Shown: positions 6,889 through 13,872, counted from the first letter of the stretch. The stretch is 14,255 nucleotides of DNA from JANQPX01 sp039028235 (GCA_039028235.1 JBCCIN010000083.1:1-14255); one strand, 5' to 3'. Notes: generated by a model not told the origin, from the sequence alone. A program made the numbers and translations.

Positions 6889-7074
6889 CAAATCGCTCCG
6901 GATCTATACAATTCGATCGTGATCTTCGACTATTATTCAGTCGTGATAAATCAAATCAACCAACTTTTATGGAGACAGAAGAAAACGAGTTTCAATAGAG
7001 GCGCTAGACAGAAGTAATTGATACTCTCCGGCAGATGTCAATTAAAGGTTGCTTTGTCCGGTTCTTCCGTGCCG

Positions 7075-7485
7075 TCAGCCTGCCAGCCGTGATTCCCCTT
7101 CGGACTGATCGCCCGCCTGAGCCCGAGGTGCTTGCCTCATGAGCGAGCGTGTCTGGCAGACATCCGGCTCGAAATGCCGGTCGATCACGGCGAGCGCCGC
7201 CTGCTCGTCGAAGGACTTGCAGGAGAAAATGTCGAAATAGGCTTCACCGCTGTCGTCGCAGAAATGCGCCGTGACATTGCTGGTCTCGATAAGCTGCACG
7301 AGGGTGAAGCCGGAGGCCTTGGGCAGGTCGTGACCGAAATGCTCGATCCAGGGTGCGCCGTAAGCCTTCATGTCGATCGCCGTCACCAGATCCCTGGCGA
7401 AGGCGGCGATGGCGTCGTGATCGCTGATTCGATCGTTGCAGCCGGCGGCATCGACGACGAGGTGCTGACCGAAGGCCTCTGACAT
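7075..7485 (-). CDS. S-adenosylmethionine decarboxylase-like pyruvoyl enzyme
   Basis: A 136-residue protein of the small bacterial SpeD fold. It opens with GQHLVVDAAGCN (6-17), equivalent to the family HLxxDxxGC motif. The self-cleavage region reads IETSNVTAHF: Ser69 would become the pyruvoyl group, and His74 (+5) and Cys89 (+20, in DIFSC) keep the spacing of Ser63, His68 and Cys83 of the Thermotoga enzyme. The usual ESH and HTWPE signatures are altered to TSN and HFCDD. The tail after residue 110 is probably disordered. True SpeD makes decarboxylated AdoMet for spermidine synthesis, but relatives with changed signatures are known that decarboxylate ornithine or arginine instead. The catalytic core is intact, so an active enzyme with an uncertain substrate is the best call. 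It has no spermidine synthase beside it and faces away from xth. Gene symbol left empty for that reason. Confidence 0.75.
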   Translation of the reverse strand: MSEAFGQHLVVDAAGCNDRISDHDAIAAFARDLVTAIDMKAYGAPWIEHFGHDLPKASGFTLVQLIETSNVTAHFCDDSGEAYFDIFSCKSFDEQAALAVIDRHFEPDVCQTRSLMRQAPRAQAGDQSEGESRLAG

Positions 7486-7607
7486 GGGCTTTCATCCACT
7501 CCGGAAAATGCGTATGAGGGCGGTGCTGAACTTAACATCCGGCACCGAAGACAAGCTGCGCTGGTTATCACGGGCCGTGGCGGGATGCAAATACCGGATG
7601 GCGGCTC

Positions 7608-7614
7608 GGAGGAG
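7608..7614 (+). promoter_or_regulatory. Ribosome binding site supporting a TTG start of xth
   Basis: GGAGGAG lies 5 bases before the TTG at 7620. No ATG in this frame is near the conserved N-terminus, so TTG is the likely start codon. Confidence 0.75.
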
Positions 7615-7619
7615 TCAAT

Positions 7620-8411
7620 TTGTCGCTCACGATCACCACCTGGAACGTCAACTCCGTGCGTCTGCGCAAAGGCGGTCTCGCCCGCCTCGCCAGGGAGGTT
7701 GCGCCCGATGTGATCTGCCTCCAGGAAACCAAGGTCAGAAACGATCTGTTCCCGGAAGACGACATCCGAGCCCTCGGCTATCCCCACCTCGCGATCCACG
7801 GCCAGCCCGGCTATCACGGTGTTGCCGTGCTCTCCAAAACCCCGATCGAACAGGCCGAGCCGATCCAATGGTGCGGCAAGGACGACTGCCGCCATCTGCG
7901 CGTCCGGCTCGAAGGCGGGATCGATCTGCACAACCTCTACATCCCCGCAGGCGGCGATATTCCCGACCGCAAGAAGAACGAAAAATTCGGCCACAAGCTC
8001 GATTTCCTCACCGAGCTCACCGGCTGGTACGAAAGAGGGGCGGTGAAGGCGGGCTCGGCGATCCTTCTAGGCGATCTCAACATCGCACCCTTGGAGACCG
8101 ATGTCTGGAGCCACAAGCAGCTGTTGAAGGTGGTCAGCCACACACCGATCGAGGTCGACGGGCTGAACACCCTTCAGGCGAGCGCCGGCTGGATCGATGC
8201 CGTCCGAAAAATCATCCCGCCCGCCGAACGGCTCTACAGCTGGTGGAGCTATCGCGCGAAGGACTGGTCTGCTTCCGATCGGGGCCGCCGGCTCGATCAC
8301 ATCTGGGTGACACCGGATCTCGCGCCCCGGATCCGGACCGCCGCGGTCCTGCGCGACGCTCGCGGCTGGGACCAGCCCTCCGATCACGCACCGGTCACCG
8401 TCACGCTCTGA
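7620..8411 (+). CDS. xth: Exodeoxyribonuclease III
   Basis: A 263-residue enzyme of the ExoIII/AP-endonuclease (endonuclease-exonuclease-phosphatase) family that cuts DNA at abasic sites and degrades 3' ends in base-excision repair. Motifs in order: TTWNVNSVR (metal-binding Asn), ICLQETKV (metal-binding Glu), GYHGVAVLSK, LYIPAGGD, the LLGDLNIAP catalytic Asp/Asn pair, RRLDHIWVTPDL and the closing SDHAPVTVTL with the catalytic Asp-His. The length matches bacterial ExoIII. It starts from a TTG with a strong ribosome site; a rare start codon may lower its expression. It is transcribed away from the SpeD-like gene, with 134 bases between them. Two imperfect or short hairpins follow the stop (8428-8451 and 8465-8482), neither with a T run. 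Confidence 0.93.
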   Translation: MSLTITTWNVNSVRLRKGGLARLAREVAPDVICLQETKVRNDLFPEDDIRALGYPHLAIHGQPGYHGVAVLSKTPIEQAEPIQWCGKDDCRHLRVRLEGGIDLHNLYIPAGGDIPDRKKNEKFGHKLDFLTELTGWYERGAVKAGSAILLGDLNIAPLETDVWSHKQLLKVVSHTPIEVDGLNTLQASAGWIDAVRKIIPPAERLYSWWSYRAKDWSASDRGRRLDHIWVTPDLAPRIRTAAVLRDARGWDQPSDHAPVTVTL

Positions 8412-8427
8412 CACCTGTTGGCTTTGC

Positions 8428-8482
8428 GGCGGCCAGAAAGTGTGGCCCGCCAGGCCGCTTGATGCATCGTCATCGGACGATG
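8428..8482 (+). terminator. Possible hairpins downstream of xth
   Basis: Two stem-loops follow the xth stop: an imperfect GC stem, 8428-8434 with 8444-8451 (one bulged base), and a perfect 7-bp stem, 8465-8471 with 8476-8482, around a 4-base loop. Neither is followed by a T run, so factor-independent termination is doubtful. Confidence 0.3.
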
Positions 8483-8633
8483 GCTAAGCTGTGACCAGAG
8501 CACCGCCCGCCGCTGCGAGTTATGCCCCCTACACAAAGTCTAGCCTGCCAGCGCCGCTGGCCTTTGCGTTCGTGGTCAGATCGGCTATCAAGGAAGGGCA
8601 TTCTGGTAATGCTGCGAAAATGGTGGGCGTATT

Positions 8634-9134
8634 ATGCCTCAAGATTTCGATGACGTGACCGCCAATGTCACGGCCCAGGTGAAGTGGTACAACCCCAATA
8701 AGGGCTTCGGTTTCGTGCAGCCTGCCGACGGCGGCGGCGATGCTTTTCTGCATGCCTCGGTGCTCGGCCAGTCCGGCCATCAAGACCTGGGTGAAGGCGA
8801 CACCCTGACCTGCGACATTGCCCCCGGCCCGCGCGGCCCGCAGGTCGTTGCGATCCACCACGTGGAGCGCTCCGAGCAGCCCAAGGGCGGCGGCTGGTCC
8901 CGCGGCGGTTTTGACGATCGCCCGATGGAGACGGTCGAAGGCACGGTCAAATTCTTCGACGCCGCCAAAGGCTTCGGCTTCGTCACCCCCGACGGCGGTG
9001 GCAAGGACGTCTTCGTCTCCGCGCGCGTCCTGACCAAGGCAGGCCTGAGTACGCTGGAATCCGACCAGCGCGTGCGCGTCACCACCAGGCTCGGCCCCAA
9101 AGGCCCCATGGCCGAAGACGTCACGCTGATCTGA
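8634..9134 (+). CDS. Two-domain cold-shock protein
   Basis: A 166-residue protein with two cold-shock domains in tandem, joined by a Gly/Arg-rich linker (about 83-97, PKGGGWSRGGFDDR). Domain 1 (about 10-78) has VKWYNPNKGFGFV for RNP1 and DAFLHAS for RNP2. Domain 2 (about 99-165) has VKFFDAAKGFGFV and DVFVSAR. The aromatic residues that stack on single-stranded RNA or DNA are present in both, but in domain 2 the histidine of the usual VFVH is replaced by Ser. Such double-domain forms are common in alphaproteobacteria, where they act as RNA chaperones, and are not necessarily induced by cold. About 220 bases without a gene precede it; no cold-box or clear promoter was identified there. The ribosome site (GGTGGG) is modest. 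Confidence 0.92.
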   Translation: MPQDFDDVTANVTAQVKWYNPNKGFGFVQPADGGGDAFLHASVLGQSGHQDLGEGDTLTCDIAPGPRGPQVVAIHHVERSEQPKGGGWSRGGFDDRPMETVEGTVKFFDAAKGFGFVTPDGGGKDVFVSARVLTKAGLSTLESDQRVRVTTRLGPKGPMAEDVTLI

Positions 9135-9214
9135 CTGCGACGCGCAGTTCGGTGAGGGCCGCCACCTGACCGAAACCCTGTCTCCGTATAGGTTTTTTGA
9201 TGAATTTGTCGTTT

Positions 9215-9243
9215 TGATTTATCATAGGCGCTGATTTTATCAT
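9215..9243 (+). repeat. Near-identical direct repeats upstream of the cyclase gene
   Basis: TGATTTATCAT (9215-9225) and TGATTTTATCAT (9232-9243) are separated by 6 bases in an AT-rich patch just before the cyclase ribosome site (AGGGAG, 9253-9258). They could be a double operator or overlap the promoter. Only two copies, so chance remains possible. Confidence 0.35.
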
Positions 9244-9265
9244 CTATTGGTTAGGGAGAGCTGCC

Positions 9266-10834
9266 ATGGTGCAGCCATCCATTCGCCATTTGGCCGCGAT
9301 CGTTTCGATCGATCTTCACGGCTACAGCCGGCTTACCGAGCAGGATGAAGTTGGTACCCATCGCGCGCTGATGGCCTGCATGCGCACGAAGCTCGAACCG
9401 GTCGTTCGCGACCTAGGCGGTCACATCGTCAAGTTGACGGGCGACGGCGCACTTCTGCATTTCCCGAACGCGCCTCAAGCCGTCGACGCTATGATGCGGT
9501 TCCAGCAGGACGTCAAAGCCGCAGAGGCGGAGTTCCCCGAGTCGCGACGCCTGGTTTTTCGCGTCGGCATCCACTTGGGGCCAACGATCGTTGATGATGG
9601 CGATGTCTTCGGCCACGGGGTCAATCTGGCTGTCAGGCTTCAAGAGGCAGCCGAACCGGGTGCTATCTATCTGTCGGAGGCCATCTTGAACCGCCTCGAT
9701 CAGAGCTTGGCGAGGACCTTCGATCGCCATAGCAGGATCAGGCTCAAGAATATCAGCGAACCGGTCGAGGTCTTTGGCTGGCGGACCGATCGCCGACCGG
9801 CAGAGCATTGCCCACGCCGAGCAGGCCTTCTGGTTGCGGCAGCCCTGCTGACCAACGTGGTCCTGCCGACGGCGGCTCTGAACACGAACGGATCAGGCGA
9901 GCATGACCACGACGCCGATGTCGCCGCGGCCGTCGATTTGACGGATGAGCGGCAGGGCTGGCTTGCACCCTATCATGGCCTTCGCAATGCACCTCTCGAC
10001 CAGGTGATCAAGACCACCATGGCGCCTGCAGAGCGTAGCCTGGAGAACCGCCGGGAGATCGCCGAGGACGCCTATCTGCAGGCCCTTGCCCTCTATGGCC
10101 GGCATACACCCGAGGCCTTTGCTCAGGCGATCGAGCTTCTCGATGACGCCCTGACGTTGCAGCCGGATGACGGCGCTACCCATGCGCTGCTCGCCGCCCT
10201 TTATTGGGGCGGACAACAAAACCGCTGGCAGATCGGGCAGGGCATGACCCGCGTAGGCATGCTCAATCGTACGCGTGCGCATCTGAGCGGGGCTCCCGCC
10301 GAAAGCCCCCTTGCCAGCATGGTGCGGTCCGAAATGCTGACCGCCGACGGCCGCCATGACCGGGCACTCGCGGAAGCTGAGCGCGCCGTTCAGCTGGCGC
10401 CAGCTCAGGCGGCCGGGCACCACGCCATGGGATCGGCGCTCCTGTTTGCCGGCCGCGCTGCAGAGGCTGAGGAGCCGATCCGCGCTGCGATCCGGCTCGA
10501 TCCGGCCGCGTCCCGTTATCTCTTCAGCCTGGCACTCGCACAGTTCAGCATGAGCCGCTTCGGTGCGGCGGAGCGCACGCTGGCCTGGGCGATTGCGCAG
10601 AACGATGCGGACGACTGGCCTCATCTGCTCATGGCGGCGACGCAGGGGCATCTCGGTCTCGGTGCCAGCGCCCGTCAGGCGATCGGTCGGTTCGATCGAA
10701 TGAGTCTGGAACGCCGCGGCTGGTTCGCAAGCCAGATCCCTTACGTGCACAGTTGGCCGTTCAAAGACGAGAAGGATCGCGAACGCCTGCATCTCGGCAT
10801 GGTGCTTGCAGGCATCCCGGAGATCAGCCGCTAA
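9266..10834 (+). CDS. Class III adenylate cyclase with membrane segment and TPR-like C-terminus
   Basis: A 522-residue protein. Residues 8-173 form a class III nucleotidyl cyclase domain with both metal-binding aspartates, Asp16 (SIDLHGYSRL) and Asp60 (LTGDGALLHF). Asn120 and Arg124 (GVNLAVRL) are the usual transition-state residues, and Lys56 with Asp113 fits the pair that reads adenine, so the product is probably cAMP. A membrane segment follows at about 186-205. The rest (about 262-515) is helical with TPR-like stretches (AFAQAIELLDDALTLQPDDG, HDRALAEAERAVQLAPAQA, AEAEEPIRAAIRLDPAAS). This layout, cyclase then membrane segment then TPR region, is frequent in rhizobia, which carry many cyclases. 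The C-terminal half is probably extracytoplasmic and a binding or sensing module. A clear ribosome site (AGGGAG, 7 bases upstream) sets the start. It stands alone and converges on the PEP-CTERM gene. Confidence 0.9.
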   Translation: MVQPSIRHLAAIVSIDLHGYSRLTEQDEVGTHRALMACMRTKLEPVVRDLGGHIVKLTGDGALLHFPNAPQAVDAMMRFQQDVKAAEAEFPESRRLVFRVGIHLGPTIVDDGDVFGHGVNLAVRLQEAAEPGAIYLSEAILNRLDQSLARTFDRHSRIRLKNISEPVEVFGWRTDRRPAEHCPRRAGLLVAAALLTNVVLPTAALNTNGSGEHDHDADVAAAVDLTDERQGWLAPYHGLRNAPLDQVIKTTMAPAERSLENRREIAEDAYLQALALYGRHTPEAFAQAIELLDDALTLQPDDGATHALLAALYWGGQQNRWQIGQGMTRVGMLNRTRAHLSGAPAESPLASMVRSEMLTADGRHDRALAEAERAVQLAPAQAAGHHAMGSALLFAGRAAEAEEPIRAAIRLDPAASRYLFSLALAQFSMSRFGAAERTLAWAIAQNDADDWPHLLMAATQGHLGLGASARQAIGRFDRMSLERRGWFASQIPYVHSWPFKDEKDRERLHLGMVLAGIPEISR

Positions 10835-10869
10835 ACGCCGAGGCATCCAACCGACGTTCAGGCGTCACG

Positions 10870-10897
10870 AAAAAACGGCGGCTCCGGAGAGCCGCCG
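10870..10897 (-). terminator. Intrinsic terminator of the PEP-CTERM gene
   Basis: A perfect 9-bp GC stem (10876-10884 with 10889-10897) with a 4-base loop is followed on the minus strand by six T (10875-10870). It lies 26 bases after the PEP-CTERM stop. On the plus strand there is no T run, so it does not serve the cyclase gene equally well. Confidence 0.9.
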
Positions 10898-10923
10898 CGG
10901 AGACTTCCTGAGTCTGCTTGGCG

Positions 10924-11745
10924 TCAGCTCGATCGGCGTCGCCGGGATGCCAGGCGAACACCGATCAGACCGATCGCCAAAAGGCCAAGGGTCGCCGGCT
11001 CGGATACCGGTGTGGCCACTGGATCGTCGCCCGGCTGATCACCTGGCGTGTCGTCGCCCGGAAAATCGTTGCCGGGAATGTCGAAAATGATGTTGTCGAA
11101 CCCGATCCCGGCGAGATCCGTGTTCCAGATGGAAATGCCGGCGATGTCGTTAATCCCGTCCTCTCTGGCAAAACCGAAAAAATCGGTGGTCAGGCTGGTC
11201 GGTGTCAGCGTGTCGATCAAGGACCCGTCCCGGCGAAAGAACTCGAACGTTGCCGAGCCCAGATCACCGCCGACCGACTGGAAGCCGAACTGCGACTGGT
11301 CATTGTCGAACAGGATAGCGACAGCCCCCTCGCCGACGGCGTTGAAGGCGGGGAAACCGACGGGTCCGAGTCCTGCAACGACATTGCTGAAGATGCCCTC
11401 GGATGTGCTTTGCGTGATGGTGAGATTTTGGTTTGGTTCACCGGCAACGAGCGAAAGTGGTCCCGTCGGTGTGCCGGAGAGGACATCGGAATTGCCGCTG
11501 AAGCTCAGAGTCTGGCCGGCAAATCGTTCTCCGATCAGCACCCCGCCGAAATTCAGCACCTCATCGTAATTGGTACCCGGAAGATCGCCACCGGTGATGC
11601 TCTCGAAGTCGATCGTCTGCCCCACGGTCAGCGAAAAATAGTCGACCTCGTTGATCGGTGCCGCATCGGCGGCCGACATCTGCAAACCGAAAATCGACAG
11701 GGCAGCCGCAAGGCCAATAGCCTTTGCTCGTTTCGCGACGGACAT
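10924..11745 (-). CDS. PEP-CTERM sorting-domain exported protein
   Basis: A 273-residue secreted protein. An N-terminal signal peptide (AKRAKAIGLAAALSIFGL, likely cleavage after ADA at about 28) leads to a mature region of mostly beta-type sequence rich in Gly, Asp, Phe and Thr, with no cysteine. A Pro/Gly/Asp linker (224-242, repeating PGDD-like units) precedes the sorting signal SEPATLGLLAIGLIGVRLAS then RRRR (248-271): the SEP variant of PEP, a hydrophobic stretch and a basic end. Proteins of this type are cut by an exosortase in the inner membrane and often go to the extracellular polymer or biofilm matrix. No exosortase or polysaccharide gene is in the window, so it is an orphan substrate. 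A ribosome site GGAG/GGAA precedes the ATG, a sigma-54 promoter lies about 40 bases upstream and a strong terminator follows, so it is a single-gene unit. Confidence 0.9.
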   Translation of the reverse strand: MSVAKRAKAIGLAAALSIFGLQMSAADAAPINEVDYFSLTVGQTIDFESITGGDLPGTNYDEVLNFGGVLIGERFAGQTLSFSGNSDVLSGTPTGPLSLVAGEPNQNLTITQSTSEGIFSNVVAGLGPVGFPAFNAVGEGAVAILFDNDQSQFGFQSVGGDLGSATFEFFRRDGSLIDTLTPTSLTTDFFGFAREDGINDIAGISIWNTDLAGIGFDNIIFDIPGNDFPGDDTPGDQPGDDPVATPVSEPATLGLLAIGLIGVRLASRRRRSS

Positions 11746-11784
11746 TCTTCCACTCCATGTCTTGGTTCATGTTAATGATTTTTC

Positions 11785-11801
11785 AAGCAAAGCCTGTGCC
11801 A
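11785..11801 (-). promoter_or_regulatory. Sigma-54 (RpoN) promoter of the PEP-CTERM gene
   Basis: On the minus strand TGGCAC (11801-11796), a 5-base spacer and TTGCTT (11790-11785) match the -24/-12 consensus TGGCAC-N5-TTGC exactly. The start of transcription would fall near 11776, leaving a leader of about 30 bases before the ATG at 11745. In some proteobacteria PEP-CTERM genes are known to depend on RpoN and the PrsK/PrsR two-component system, which fits. Confidence 0.7.
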
Positions 11802-11845
11802 TTAATTCAACTTTAAGTTAAATCAATCGGTTAATGGGTTGAATT
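11799..11845. promoter_or_regulatory. Interleaved inverted repeats upstream of the sigma-54 promoter
   Basis: Two dyads share this stretch: AATTCAAC (11804-11811) with GTTGAATT (11838-11845), and CCATTAA (11799-11805) with TTAATGG (11831-11837). They adjoin the -24 element, at about -25 to -70 of the predicted start. They could be a binding site for a regulator, although RpoN activators usually bind further upstream. Confidence 0.4.
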
Positions 11846-12446
11846 GGAATCGAGCATCATCGGGGTGTAACGAACGCTGACAGTCTTCAGGCGGTGCGAT
11901 CAGGAGAAAGTCGGAAAAAATAATCAAATAAATTCAATAAATTATCGTCATTTCAGCGGCCGTTTTCGACTCGAGAAGGCCCGCTCCAACACCTGTCGGC
12001 CGTGTAAAGAAATCCGTCAGGTCGCATAAGGCATCGCCTGATGCCGGACGTACAAAGGCTTTGCCTATGCGCTAAGAGCGGCGCCCGTGTTCATTCTTCC
12101 TTAACCCGCCATGGCTATGTTCCGGTATGTCTCGCTGGTCCATGCGATCCTGGGAATCCGAGCCTCGCCCAACCCCTTCCTTCGGGCGGGCGGATTCCCA
12201 GGATCGCATGGACCAGGAAGCAGCATGACATGGAAGCGTTAACGCTGACTTAACGGAGGCCTCTTTCTCTCCTGACATCGACTGCAAAAGGGTGAAACCA
12301 CGCGACAGCCTTCAAAACGCCTCCTAAGCCGTGCGAGAATTGACCATAGCGTCATCGCCTCGTGGTCCGTCGAAGGAAACGAGACGTCATCCGGCCGGCA
12401 CAAACGACGTCCGCCCAAAAGCTGCGCGAGGTTCAGGGTCAGGCCG
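11846..12446. other. Long intergenic region without a supported gene
   Basis: About 600 bases between the regulatory region of the PEP-CTERM gene and the end of nudC, both on the minus strand. It holds an AT-rich patch at about 11913-11955, a small 6-bp hairpin (12030-12045), the large inverted repeat at 12135-12216 and a short IR GTTAA/TTAAC near 12240-12254. Short open frames of about 70 codons exist on both strands, but they have no ribosome sites, no family resemblance, and run through the hairpin. No tRNA or recognised small RNA was seen. Confidence 0.6.
12135..12216. repeat. Perfect 26-bp inverted repeat forming an 82-base hairpin
   Basis: The left arm 12135-12160 (starting CTGGTCCATGCG) is the exact reverse complement of the right arm 12191-12216 (ending CGCATGGACCAG). 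Inside, 12164-12170 can pair with 12184-12190 (one G-U pair), leaving a loop of 13 bases (12171-12183) and a 3-base bulge. No T run follows on either strand, and no target-site duplication is evident. It could be a rhizobial palindromic intergenic element, a small mobile element remnant, or the fold of a structured RNA. Confidence 0.85.
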
Positions 12447-12462
12447 TCAGCCCTGCTGACCC
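12436..12462 (-). terminator. Possible weak terminator at the end of nudC
   Basis: A 7-bp inverted repeat, 12436-12442 with 12456-12462, spans the nudC stop codon. Only a short T run (TTTT, about 15 bases further on the minus strand) follows, so function is uncertain. Confidence 0.25.
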
Positions 12463-13364
12463 AGCCATTCCTCGATCAGATGCCGTGCGATCGAATCGGG
12501 GTTGGGCAGCCGCACCGGCCGTTTTGCCGGGTCGATCAGCTCCTCCCGCGTGAACCAGCGGGCGTCTTCCAGCTCTTCGCGATCGACCATCAGGTGGTCG
12601 TCTAGGGCGCGGGCGTGGAAGCCAAGCATCAGGGATGCGGGGAACGGCCAGGGCTGCGAGGAGCGATAGGCGATGTCGGCAACGTGGACGCCGGCCTCTT
12701 CGTGGATCTCACGGGCCACCGTCTCCTCCAGGCTTTCGCCCGGCTCGACGAAGCCTGCGAGTGTCGAATACATGCCGGGGATGAACCGTGGCGATCGTCC
12801 CAGGAGACAGCGCTCGTCCACGCCGTCGCCATGGGTTACCAGCACGATCACTGCCGGGTCGCTTCGCGGAAAATGTTGTGAGCCACAACGGCTGCACTTT
12901 CGCACATGGCCGCCATGACCGGGCCGCGTCTCGGCACCGCACGCCCCGCAAAAGCGGTGGCGCTGATGCCAAAAAGCGAGACCTCGGCTGTAGGCGAGCA
13001 GGCCCGCCTCTTCCGCCGGCAGGAGGCCGCCCACCGAACGCAGCTCGACATAGCGCGCGCCCGGCAAGACGAGCCCGCCGAGATCCACCGCGAACGCGCT
13101 CACACCGCTCGCCTTCCCAAGAAAGAGCGCCTCGTCCGTCAATGCGGCGCCGAAGCCCTCGAGATCGCGCACTGTCAGCCAGAGCGCGCAGGGCGGATCC
13201 GCCTCGTCCAGCACCATCACCTTGAGGCCGGACATCAGGAGCACGCGTGTGCGCGGGGCCTGCCGCTCGTCTCGAAGCCAGGTGGCGTCCGTCCGCGCCT
13301 TGGCGACCCGATCGAAGCTGCCGCCGGCATAGACGTGAGGGGGAGGGTTGGAAAGACGGCGCAT
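12447..13364 (-). CDS. nudC: NAD(+)/NADH pyrophosphatase (NudC)
   Basis: A 305-residue Nudix hydrolase that splits NADH/NAD+ into NMN(H) and AMP and, in bacteria where tested, removes NAD caps from RNA. It has an N-terminal domain of about 130 residues, then a zinc ribbon with Cys139, Cys142, Cys157 and Cys160 (FCGACGAE and CSRCGSQHFPRSDP). The Nudix box at 204-226 (GFVEPGESLEETVAREIHEE) has the full GX5EX7REUXEEXGU pattern, followed by the NudC-specific SQPWPFPASLM (236-246). All catalytic glutamates are present. The start is the ATG at 13364, with only a weak ribosome site. A transposase gene in the same direction ends 58 bases upstream, so the native promoter may have been displaced and nudC may rely on read-through or on sequence in this short gap. 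Confidence 0.93.
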   Translation of the reverse strand: MRRLSNPPPHVYAGGSFDRVAKARTDATWLRDERQAPRTRVLLMSGLKVMVLDEADPPCALWLTVRDLEGFGAALTDEALFLGKASGVSAFAVDLGGLVLPGARYVELRSVGGLLPAEEAGLLAYSRGLAFWHQRHRFCGACGAETRPGHGGHVRKCSRCGSQHFPRSDPAVIVLVTHGDGVDERCLLGRSPRFIPGMYSTLAGFVEPGESLEETVAREIHEEAGVHVADIAYRSSQPWPFPASLMLGFHARALDDHLMVDREELEDARWFTREELIDPAKRPVRLPNPDSIARHLIEEWLGQQG

Positions 13365-13422
13365 CGTTTTTGGCTTTTCTGTCGATGGGGCTCATCTTCT
13401 AGCCGAAATCGGCAGGCATGCA

Positions 13423-13872
13423 CTAGGCCGCGTGGACGGATTTAGCGAGGATGCATGCGGCGGCGAATGCGACGAATGACGCGAAGTTTTGTTTGGTTTT
13501 CTCGCATCGAAGCGCGATGCGCTTGAAGCGTTTGAGCTTGCCGATGGCCTGCTCGATGCGTGCTCGGCCTCGATAGAGTTTCTTGCCGAAGATTTTGGGT
13601 TTTTCTTTGTGGCAGTCTCGATACGGGATGACCGGTAAGATACCGCGTTGTTTGGCGGTCTCACGGTTCGCCTTGCTGTCACAGCCCTTGTCGCCGACCA
13701 CGGCCCGCGGCTTGATCGTACCAAGCTCGAGCAGGGCCTCGAACAAGGGCGCGTCGTTTCGTTCGCCGCCGGTGAGTTCAAAGCCGAGCGGCTGGCCCAG
13801 ATGGTCGGTTTTCAGATGGATCTTGGTGCCGAACCCGCCGCGTGAGCGGCCGAGCGCCTGACCCGCCTGCCC
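13423..13872 (-). CDS. IS5-family transposase, C-terminal frame (OrfB)
   Basis: This is the part of the second frame that belongs to the transposase. The frame is open further upstream to an ATG at 14061, but that peptide is a shadow of OrfA. It supplies QAGQALGRSRGGFGTKIHL, then VVGDKGCDS with the second catalytic aspartate (Asp171 of the fused protein) and RARIEQAIGKLKRFKRI with the catalytic glutamate (Glu217), and ends FAAACILAKSVHAA. These are normal IS5 landmarks and the fused length is normal, so both halves look intact. It has no start signal of its own at the junction, so expression depends on a -1 shift or transcript slippage at the G5 run (13874-13870). Confidence 0.8.
   Translation of the reverse strand, partial: GQAGQALGRSRGGFGTKIHLKTDHLGQPLGFELTGGERNDAPLFEALLELGTIKPRAVVGDKGCDSKANRETAKQRGILPVIPYRDCHKEKPKIFGKKLYRGRARIEQAIGKLKRFKRIALRCEKTKQNFASFVAFAAACILAKSVHAA

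Noticed and set aside
10918..11775. Plus-strand frame of 285 codons opposite the PEP-CTERM gene
   Set aside because: The minus strand has a signal peptide, sorting motif, promoter and terminator; the plus-strand frame has none of these.
12135..12216. The palindrome as an intrinsic terminator
   Set aside because: No T run follows on either strand, and it is far from the ends of neighbouring genes.
12041..12287. Short frames on both strands across the palindrome
   Set aside because: About 70 codons, no ribosome site, no family resemblance, and they run through the inverted repeat.
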